Assembly (NCBI RefSeq): GCF_932526225.1
Contig: NC_064047.1
Location: 1,798,001 to 1,862,000, forward strand
Direction: 5' to 3'
Length of the DNA stretch: 64,000 nucleotides
Source of the DNA: Nematostella vectensis
Lineage: Eukaryota > Cnidaria > Anthozoa > Actiniaria > Edwardsiidae
The notes under the pieces are model-generated. The model made no database searches. It was not told the DNA's origin and worked only from the letters and a program-made list of their open reading frames with translations. The position numbers were made by a program, and so were the translations under genes. Below, piece after piece: positions 35,801 through 47,495 of the stretch (within the stretch, counting starts at the first letter, position 1; every line of letters begins with the position of its first letter).

Positions 35801-38800
35801 GAACACATAATCAAGGGGTGTATAATGTGAGATACGAACACATAATCAAGGGGTGTATAGTGTGAGATACGAACACATAATCAAGGGGTGTATAATGTGA
35901 GATACGAACACATAATCAAGGGGTGTATAGTGTGAGATACGAACACATACTCAAGGAGTGTATAGTGTGAGATACGAACACATAATCAAGGGGTGTATGA
36001 TGTGAGATACGAACACATAATCAAGGGGTGTATAATGTGAGATACGAACACATAATCAAGGGGTGTATAATGTGAGACACGAACACATAATCAAGGGGTG
36101 TATAGTGTGAGATACGAACACATAATCAAGGGGTGTATAATGTGAGATACGAACACATAATCAAGGGGTGTATAGTGTGAGATACGAACACATAATCAAG
36201 GGGTGTATAATGTGAGATACGAACACATAATCAAGGGGTGTATAGTGTGAGATACGAACACATAATCAAGGGGTGTATAGTGTGAGATACGAACACATAA
36301 TCAAGGGGTGTATGATGTGAGATACGAACACATAATCAAGGGGTGTATAATGTGAGACACGAACACATAATCAAGGGGTGTATAATGTGAGATACGAACA
36401 CATAATCAAGGGGTGTATGATGTGAGATACGAACACATAATCAAGGGGTGTATAATGTGAGATACGAACCCAAAATTAAAGGTTGTATAATGTGAGATAC
36501 GAACACATAATCAAGGGGTGTAGAGTGTGAGATACGAACACATGATCAGGGATGTATGGTGTGAGATAGGAACTTAAGATCAGGGGTGAATAGTGTCGAA
36601 TACCGTCGGCGGAGGGGGCGGGAGAGAAGAGATAATAGGGAGAAGACGTCTTCTCACTCCTTTCCCTTCTCTCCACCCCCCCCCCCCCCCTTCCACCGCC
36701 CTTTTCAACCGGGACGCCCTGGGTTTCAGAGGATGAAGACATGTGGAGTCTGCTATTTTCCTACCTATTTCCTCAGGCACCATATCTCGTAGTTTTTCTA
36801 ATGAAGCTTTACGTCCTTCTAGTTTATTGAGAATCTCGGGGCTTAAGGTGGTGAACTGTTTCAGCGGATGCTCCTCTGGCCATAGCCTCTTTTCGATGCA
36901 TTTACTCAGCGTCAGTAGCCTGTTTGCTAACACAGGGTACCCACGCCTCAGAGCAATCTCGAATAATCCTCGAATCAGACGAGCGCCGTTCTGGAGGTAA
37001 AGAGAGCAGTATTTAATAATAACATTTATAATTTATACCGCGCAATTTTTTTAAATTGAAATGTCAAAATATTTCAATATGTTCAAATGCACAAGGAGAG
37101 GTACAGAGCTTGAAAAGGGCAGCTTCATGGTAAGAGCTTTGCAATAGCTCTCCGGCCCTGACACAAAGAATTTCAGCCAAATTCTAATATTGAGCCTTTG
37201 ATATTATGTGGGAGACCTGAATTTAAAAATTCAAAGGAAATGACCACAAACTGTTAATAAACATAGTTTTCAATAAATTATTGCATATTATTTTACGAAG
37301 GCATTGACAGCTTAAAGTTTAAATGCTTGTAGACAATTAAAAGCCTAAAATAAACAGTGACCCAAGACATGCGCAGTACCTGACGCTGCCCCTTTAAAAG
37401 GTTTTTTATTTGATTTGCGTAAGAAGTTGTTGCCTTGTTTTAAATATTTGAAACAAATAATTCCACACATCTTCCCACAACTCTTAGCGGTGCGCGCGTG
37501 GAACTGAGGATAATTTTGACGCCTCGTTTTCACGCGCACGTCGCAAAGAGTTGTGTGGAGAGGTGGGGAGGGTGAACATAACTAAATCCTGCGAAAGCAC
37601 AGGTAAGTACCTTTATCCATGAAGTTTAAGATAATCAGGTTATTTTGTGTTACGGTTTTCACCTGCGCGACGTAGCCGAGGTCGGATACGAGGGAGAATG
37701 ACTCTACCCTGCCACGGCTTATGTAGGTCTGCAGAAGAATGTTCACTTTGCCATAAGTATTCTCCACCCCTCCCTTGACGGGGATGACGACACAGTCCTC
37801 GTGGAGATGCTCCTCCAGCTCCGACAGCTCGTCCTCGCGCACCTGTCACGCAACACATGGTAAGGTCATGCTATACCCAAACGATCAGGTCACACAACAA
37901 AGCTACTGTTCAGTTGCGCAGTTCTTAAAATAGTCAGGGGGCAGATATAGGAAAATTCAGGTTTCGCTCAACCCTCACCACAGAAAACATATAAAGCTGA
38001 ATCTTGTAGAACGAAACCCTTGAACAATGCTAGCAAATATATAGTGTCAATAAAAAGATATGTGTTTTATTGCGTCACTCGTTGTCCTGCTTATTAACGA
38101 GTACGAAGTAGAAAACATAAATACGATAAGGAAAGGGAACATTTTCCTTATAACGTTTCCTGATAAGTGACGTAAATCAGGGGCGGATACAGGGTGGTGG
38201 ATTGGGTGGATATCCACCCCCCCCTTTTTGAGTAGAAAAATTGAAAAATCACTTTGTTTAAAAAAATATATGTGCGATGGACAGGAGGAACTGTCCATGT
38301 TCCTTCGCCTGCTTGACTTTGCTGTCGCGACATATCCAATTCAGCGTAAAGTATTGTTAGATCCATGTGACCTACCATGTGAAGTACCACAGAATCAGTT
38401 ATAAGCCGTCTAGCCGGCCATTATCCACCCCCTATTTTGAAATTCTGGATCCACCCCTGTAAATTAATATGTCACAGACCCAGATATCAGGCACATGTCT
38501 CAGGCCCTACCTTAATTTGCTCAAATTCGCCAGCGTGTGACAACATCTCCAGGATTTCTGGCATTGCAAGGTCTGGACGGAACCTCTCGTTGAATTCCTA
38601 CACAGGAAATCACACATTAAAGGTGTGAACAAATAAAAGCTCAGCACAACCACCACAAGTGGCGCGATAGCTCAGTGATACGGGCTTCGCTTCTCAAGCA
38701 AGAGGGCGGGGGTCCGAACCCTGGTCAGATCAACTGATCAAGGATTTTTTTCAGAGGTGTAAATAGACTTGGCTCTCTACACTGGTGACTGTGAATCCCT

Positions 38801-41800
38801 CATCTTCTTGGATAAGGACGTTAAGCCGGAGGTCCCGTCACTCATCGCACATCATTAACCTGTATTGGGAGACGTAAAAGAACCGCTGGGGACGCTGGCT
38901 CGTGGTACCATCTTCAGTGACAATGCTTACAAACTAACTCACTCATGATTGTAAACTGCGTGGAGCAGTCCGTATCTACACACTGACGAGTGTGAGCATT
39001 TGATCATTTCGTTTGTTAAAGTGCGCTATACAAATGACAAACATTTTAGCGAATGCTAAGAAACCTAGATCAAACTTAAGGCTATATTTTTTTTATGACT
39101 CCCTCATTATCAAACAAATCTGTCATCTTTTGTACAGTATGGTTTTAATGCTGTACAAAAAGTCAAAACAGCGACCGAAACCGATGTAAGCTATTCGTAC
39201 CTTTACTCGAACGATTCAACACTGAGATTTTGTTTGTTCTCGCCAGAACACGCGCATGCGCATACGTTATTAAGCACTGTCCGATAACATTATACTTGAT
39301 GCAACACGGATGCGCGGTAGGTAATTCCTTATTTCCTAAAAAAATATCATACTTAATAAAGGAGTCGCCGTGTTAGTGAAGTTGGCTGGTCCTTACCTCG
39401 ATAGTATCGAACTCGATGTAGAAGTGACTGGTCGTGTTATCAAGGTCGGCTGGTCCTTACCTCAATAGTATCGAACTCGATGTAGAAGTTTCTGGTCGTG
39501 TTATCGAGGTCGGCTGATCCTTACCTCAATAGTATTGAACTCGATGTAGAAGTTACTAGTTGTGTTATCAAGGTCGGCTGGTCCTAACCTTAATAGTATC
39601 GAACTCGATGTAGAAATTTCTGTTTGTGTTATCAAGGTCGGCTGGTCCTTACCTCAATAGTATCGAACTCGATGTAGAAGTGACTGGTCGTGTTATCGAG
39701 GTCGGCTGGTCCTTACCTCAATAGTATCGAACTCGATGTAGAAGTAACTAGTCGTGCTATCGAGGTCAGCTGGTCCTTACCTCAATAGTATCGAACTCGA
39801 TGTAGAAGTTACTAGTTGTGTTATCGAGGTCGGCTGGTTTTTACCTCATTGGTATCGTACTCGATATAGAAGTGACTGCTCGTGGTCTCAAGGTCGCCTG
39901 GTCCTTACCTCTATAGTATCGTACTTGATATAGAAGTGACTGGCCGTTCTACCGAGGTCGGTGGCTGACAAGTAGCCTTGCTCCTCTGCAAATCTGATCA
40001 TACGGGCCTTGTCCAGTTTACGAGCAGTCGACACTATCAGCTGCCGTCTGTAATTCTCGAGTGTCGGGTCATCCTTGAAAATAACAGAATGTTCAACAGG
40101 TGAATTTCTCTCATTTGGACGAGTTAGGCCTAGATTAAGCGGCCCACCAGATTCGCAACACCCTGATGCTCTAGAAAACGTTAGACAGGTTTATTGCACA
40201 GGAAATTGAGTCCATGAGGTGGTTTATTGTCGTTTTGTGGGACCGGTCTATGGTCGGACAGAACGAAGCAGAACGGCACGACGCCTGGACATGCGACTCT
40301 GGTGCCTTGTTAAATCTAGGCGTTAGATTCTTTATAGGCAAGGCAATCAAAACGTTGGATTTTTTCATACTAGCAAATACCAAGTTTGAAAGACTATTGC
40401 AATATTACGGTCGGGCTTGGTAAATGAAGAGTGAAACTTTGTTTCTAGATTAATATTTCAAAGTTTCATTACATAATTCATGTTGCTATGTTGGATGAAA
40501 AAGGTTTGGCCGAATTGGCCTATTTCTGTCAAACCCTCAAAAACCCTCTGCAGTCGGTATTACCCAAGTGATGGGGCTAAAACTGTGATTCGAATATGTT
40601 AGGAAAAAGGTATAATTATGCGATGAATCTGCGATTTATTCTTAAAATATACAGTTTATATAGCGCGCAGAACCAAATGCTAAGACAGGTACTCATGATT
40701 CAAGTTGAACTAGTTTGAATATGAGTTTCACGAATGATCAAACTTGATCAAACTTTAAATGATTCAGTTTAAACTTGTTTCTTCAAATTTTACCAGCCTT
40801 GAAAAAAATACAGAACAAAAGTGAAGAAAGTTAATACAACGAACCTCTTTATCCTTGTGAGGAATTCCATAGACTAGAGGGTTCTTGATCATTCGTATGT
40901 ACAGGTAAGAGTAGCTCAGCCATTCCACCGCTTCGTTTACATTAGTAACAGTACCAAGACAAATCTACAAGACAATGTATTACTTGAATGCGGCCTAGAA
41001 AGTCAAGTCTGAAAAAAAGGGGTGATCATGGGATGTATAATAATCGTGTAGGGTCGAATAGTTATTCCACCGCTTCGTTTACATTAGTAACAGTACCAAG
41101 ACAAATCTACAAGACAATGTATTAGTTGAATGCGGCCTAGAAAGTCAAGTCTAAAAAAAAAGGTTGATCATGGGATGTATACTAATCGTGTAGGGTCGAA
41201 TAGTTATTCCACCGCTTCGTTTACATTAGTAACAGTACCAAGACAAATCTACAAGACAATGTATTAGTTGAATGCGGCCTAGAAAGTCAAGTCTGAAAAA
41301 GGGGTGATCATGGGATGTATACTAATCGTGTAGGGTCGAATAGTTATTCCACCGCTTCGTTTACATCAGTAACAGTACCAAGACAAATCTACAAGACAAT
41401 GTATTATTAGTTTGGTGCGGCCCAAAATAGAAAGATGATCGGATGTACTGATTGAGTAGGGGTACCATACCAACGAGAGTTGAAGGGAGAAGGAAATAAA
41501 TAGGGATAATTCGAGTAAAGTACAGGAGGTGATAAACGAGGGAGAATGACACAGCAAGCACTGCGACAAAGTAAAAACGCTCAGACAATTCAAAGAGTGA
41601 ACTTGGCGACATGGAAAAACATAGCGTGGGCAGGTGGTAGAGCAAAATAAAACCGAGAAGAAACATGACACACGGCACAAAGATTCCGAATATTACCTCT
41701 GCATTAAGACTGTCAGTTAAGCTAGCGGTCAGCGTACTCTCGATTGGAGCCTGCCTGGTCAGCAGTGATAAGTAATGTGACAGTCTGTCATGCGCAGTGA

Positions 41801-44800
41801 TGATTGTCCCTTCACCGAACTTGTCGAACTGCGGCCGACCAGCACGTCCAAAGATCTGTAGAACATCCAGGATGCCAAGATCCACGAACGAGCCCTTCTT
41901 TGCATCGTACACCTCTGTACCCTGTAAAAAGATAGAAAACTCATTTGATACACCCTTTTTTATAAGACTTTATAAAGAACGCCCAGCCTAAGATTTCATC
42001 AAATTCTCAGAACATGCTTAGAACATGTCGAGACAGTAACAAAATAGTATTTTGTTAGCATGTGGCTGTTATTGTTGTTATTGATCATGTGTGTAATTTT
42101 CTTTCTAGAATAATAGATATAAAATACCAACAAATGATACACATCGATTATGTCAAATTTAGTCGTTATTAAGACTTTTCTGACCAACCCTCGACACTCT
42201 TAATGCATGCTTAACATCCTGGGCATTCCCTGATTTTTTAGTGGGTGGACTGGGTTAGTCAATTCCACACACTTATTGCAGCAATTATTATTTTTCTTTT
42301 TCTAAAAAATCAATCAACCACATCATAATCTTGGCAAGTTAGGCCTTTTCGGCAGAAAGCATTTTTAATTAAAAGAAAAGACTAAAGATTTGTCTGTACC
42401 AAAATAAATAATCTGCTAGTTCATTAGTTTATTAAATTTAAATTTTCTTCTTTTCGTTAACTTATCACAGGCGTAAAAGGCGCTTTAAAAACCAAATTGG
42501 GATTTATATTACAAGCGCAATATTGCGCAGATATACACTGCGAAAAACAGTAGTAATGAGATATAAATAATCAGAGGTGTCGAGTGATTGATCTAGAAAA
42601 AGTTTTGATCAAATGACTTAACAAAACTCTGTTTTGATTAAACCTGTCGATCTTATTTCTCGAGTATCAGGCGGATGGTGAAAAATACATTTACTTAGCC
42701 TTTTCAGTTTCCGTGTTAGTTATCAAGAGTGGAAAGGGAATATTATTCGCTGTGTTCCTGAGAAAGACCTTTTAAAGACCCTCTGGTATTCGGTACACCA
42801 AGCAAAAATAATGGTAAATAAATAAGTCCACTCCCTCGCAGCCTACAAAAACCACTCGAACTATACAAGGCGTCGAGGGTATACTTATTGTGATCGTTAA
42901 CTCGCTGGCGCTCGCTGATTTCCTGAGCAAGACTTTTCGCGTCAAGAAGTCGACTTATCTTCTCGTCATCCTGGCCGTGGCGGATCTGATGGTCGGGCAA
43001 AGCCTTACCATGGACTCCCTCTCAACATTAACAAAAGGGGTTGGCGCCGAGGAAGCCCGTATTTCATTCTATGTTATGAAGGTTTCGGTGAACGCGTCGC
43101 TGTTCTCGTCCACCTTCATAGCAATAGAAAGATCCTACGCCGTCCTGGTACCCTTTAGACATCGCCTTCTTACAAGCAAGCCGTACGGCGTAGCGATAAC
43201 CTTGGTCTGGGTCCTGGCAATCATAACCGAATTGTATAATGTACTTTAAAGGTCATTCCATCAAATCTTGACAGAGAAGGGTAAAATACTCTCCACAGTC
43301 AAAACAGGCCTGGCCCTCATTTCGTTAAAAGTAAAGTTCAGTTGCTATCTCGCTACTTGGTGCAGGGTGAAGTTTACTGTAAATCCAACAGCAGGGAGAG
43401 ACAGCTCGTGAAATACAAACAAACTAACGCAAACTTTATTCGTTACAACATTGGTGTCGTTTCTGCTGTTCTTTCCGTTGGCAATTGGTATTTTGTAATA
43501 TGAATGGTAGAGGTTAAGGTGTCCCTTCTCGTAAACTTAGCGTGTCTTATGTACTTTAACTCCGCCGTTAACGTTCTGGTGTACTCCCTGCGAATGGAAG
43601 AGTTCAAGAGGGAGGCGAAGAGGATCCTTAGGTGTGCTACCCTTAGCAAAGATTGCAAGTTTCATTCCTGCCGTCTGCAACAAGTGAAGAATACAATCAC
43701 GAACACACTAGACAGGACAAACCTGTACGACAAACGACGAAGAAAGGTGAAACCTCGACAGCCTTGGATACTGTTCCATCGACTAGACAAGACAACCTGA
43801 CATTTACTGCATACAACGATTGGTAAGTCAACTTGAAAACAATGACTTTTTCATCCTCGGGAACCCAGGGCGTCGAGGCCACAGGCGCATGAGCGTGTCG
43901 GAACATGGCCGGCAGAGGGGTAGGGGATAGTAGGCGGGAGAGAAGCGTTATCGCGCCTTCTTTCGCTGCCCTCAACGTCCTGGGTACCCGAGGATGTGAC
44001 TTTTTCACTCAACTGTGTGCAAGACACTTTCTGGCTTTAGCAGACCCAAGACAGTGGCGAGACCTTGAAGAGCGTGAGGAATGTGCCATCGACTAACCAT
44101 GACAACTCTTGTTATTTACGATATGACAAACAACGAAGGAGGTGTAACCTCGAACACCATGAGGAATGTGCCATCGACTAACCATGACAACTCTTGTAAT
44201 TTACGATATGACAAACAACAAAGGAAGGTGTAACCTCGATCACCATGAGGAATGTGCCATCGACTAACAATGACAACTCTTGTTATTTACGATATGACAA
44301 ACAGCGAAGGAAGGTGTAACCTCGAACACCATGAGGAATGTGCCATCGACTAACCATGACAACTCCTGTAAGTCACGATACGACAAACAACGAAGGAAGG
44401 TGGAACCTCGAACACCATGAGGAATGTGCCATCGACTAACCATGACAACTCTTGTAATTTACGATACGACAAACAACGAAGGAAGGTGTAACCTCGAACA
44501 CCATGAGGAATGTGCCATCGACTAACCATGACAACTCTTGTAAGTCACGATACGACAAACAACGAAGGAAGGTGGAACCTCGAAAACCATGAATACTGTA
44601 CGGTAGATTGAACAAGGCAACCCATATCACCTACAGCAAAAAAGAAAAAAATGGTGGTGGCTCGTATCTTGAAAAATATAGAAGTAATGTGATATCAACT
44701 ACCAAAGGCAGTAAAACCTACATACATACATACACAGAGGATAATCAACTAGGCAGATAGAGAAAATCCCTGCCGTTTACAGCGAGCAACAAAGGAAGAA

Positions 44801-47151
44801 GAAACCTCGAAGCAGTGATGGGTGTTTTGTTATCAGGTAAATAGACTAGAGGCACAACCGAACTGAATAAATGCTGCACATTAGCTCTACTACAGCTGGT
44901 TACAGAAGTCAGGGGTGGCAAGTACTCGATGATTTTCATAAAACTAGTCGAACAGGGTGAATGTAATTAACCCCTTATTATTATTCCCAGAATTTTGCCA
45001 CACTACCTGAGGTCTGATTAAAACAGATTTTAAGGCGATTTGCGCAAAATCAGAATCAGAATCGCTTGCTTTTGTCACTATGACATAATGACAGCGGTGA
45101 AAAGGTTTTCACTTCGACACACACGTCAAACCGTTATGAAATATTTTATGAACTAGTATAATAAACAGGGTATTATATCCTGAAAGCAACGGCATTAGAC
45201 TGTAGTAAGTAATGAAAGAAATCAAAAAAACAATAGATCTTGTTATCGCTTTTGTTTCAAAGTTCTTTTTGATTTTTTTGAAGAAAGCGGCTCTGATCCA
45301 CGGGTATGTTGCCAACCCCCATCTCGCCTTCCGCTTCCTCTTTCCTGCTTCATTCCTCCACTTATCCCTCAGCTATACAGGTCCAGGTACTTGACGGCAG
45401 GTTGACGCCCAAAGCCAGACTGCCCCCCTCTTCCACCCTTCCACTCCCTTTGTCTCCCTCCAACCCCTTACACCCATCCATAGCAGACCAGTGCCTTGAT
45501 GATGTCAGTGTATAAGACGACACTTCAACCCAGAGAGACGTTCAAACCCTCCCCCCTCCCTCACATCCCTTCCAAGCGTTTCACCTCTCCTGCCTAGAGG
45601 AAGGTTAAGAGTCTAAAGAGTCGATACCTTTGATGACAGCATGTAAAAAGAGAGAGATGCTTCAAGCCAGAGACACTAACCTATCCCCCCACCCACCCAT
45701 CCCTCGCCAATGTTTTATCTCCCAACTGTACTTTGTGCGTCAGCGAAGAGGCCCCAACAAGACCCCAACTTCTCCATCTCTTATTTCCTTTTTTTTGTAC
45801 TTAAGATCAGTACCTTAATAATGACGGTGAAGTGGGTAAGACGGGGCTGACGCTTCAAGCCTGATAGACGGCCACAGCTCCCCCCGTACCATCCCATCAG
45901 CATTTCACCTTCCTCATCTTTCCAAACATAAAAGTCTGTGAACTGGGAGTCTGTGAACTGGGAGATCGACGCCCTAACATGACATTCCGTCCCTGCCCCC
46001 ATTTTTCTCCCTTCCTCTCTCTTCCAACAAAAACCTTCCTCCCTCTCTTCCTGGCTCCACTATCCCCACCCCTCCCTCACATGTATAGGATCAGTACCTT
46101 GATAATGACGGCGTGTGCAGGAAGGTTAACGCCCCAAGCAAGGGTCGCGGTACACACAAGCACCTTGATGAGTCCCTTAGCGAAGTACTGCTCGACCATC
46201 GTGCGATCCGTGCGAAGCATGCCAGCGTGATGAGTACCGAAGCCGTCAGGAAACAAGTCCCGCAGTTGCTTGTTACGAGACCTCATGACCTGTCAATCAA
46301 GCATGCCAATCACAAGCCAAGTAATAACTTCCCCAACACTAGCCAAACACATGACAATCAGCAACTTGCACTAGCAGATCACCTGACTTTTTGGGTTGTA
46401 ACAAAGCGCGGGCTCAGGCTTTTAGTGGCAAAATACAACAATAAAAAGCAACTTATTTAGCGCTAACGTATAAGCCAGAGAGTTTATTTGTCAGAAAGGG
46501 TTTATTTTTATTTAAAGATTTTATTTTATCGTCGTTCTCTGGCGTGAAGGGCAAAGTCATTTCGTCGTTTTTTTGGGTTGAATTTGTCACTCATGAGGTA
46601 ACGTGATTAGTTAGCGCAAGTCGCGGCGATGCTCTGTTTTAGCGCGATAAAATTAAGTGATACAGTACCTGCTTGAGGGCGCTACCGTAGTCTGGGGCCT
46701 GCTCTGCCCTGAAGAGCATGGAGTCCCCCTGATTGGAAGCCATCTCTCTTAACGTCATGGCCGTCCGCACGGTGGCATTTCTAGCATGAACAAACACCAT
46801 GACCTGAAGAGACAAATAAATAATTATAGAACGAACAAACACCATGACCTGAAGAGACAAATAATTCTAGCATGAACAAACACCCTGACCTGAAGAGACA
46901 AATAAATAATTATAGAACGAACAAACACCATGACCTGAAGAGACAAATAAATAATTATAGAACGAACAAACACAAACCTGAAAAGATAAATGACTACGTA
47001 GATACCATTTTCGTAATCATCACTACAATAATTATCATTATGATCACCGTCATCAAAATCGTTTTCTTGTATTCAGATCAGTATGTTTCCGGTATTTTCA
47101 GAACAATCACCGTCATGATGATCATCATCGACGTGATCATGAACATTACCG

Positions 47152-47189
<38 letters not shown>

Positions 47190-47448
47190 CATTATCATTA
47201 TCATTATCATTATCATTATCATTATCATTATCATTATCATTATCATTATCATTATCATTATCATTATCATTATCATTATCATTATCATTATCATTATCAT
47301 TATCATTATCATTATCATTATCATTATCATTATCATTATCATTATCATTATCATTATCATTATCATTATCATTATCATTATCATTATCATTATCATTATC
47401 ATTATCATTATCATTATCATTATCATTATCATTATCATTATCATTATC

Positions 47449-47495
<47 letters not shown>

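Noticed and set aside
38655-38730. Functional tRNA gene
   Set aside because: Both boxes are present, but a SINE body and tail follow and the acceptor stem does not pair well, so I call it a SINE.
42839-43797. Functional GPCR gene
   Set aside because: In-frame stops after TM4 and TM6, a frame change before TM7, no recognisable TM5 and no start codon.
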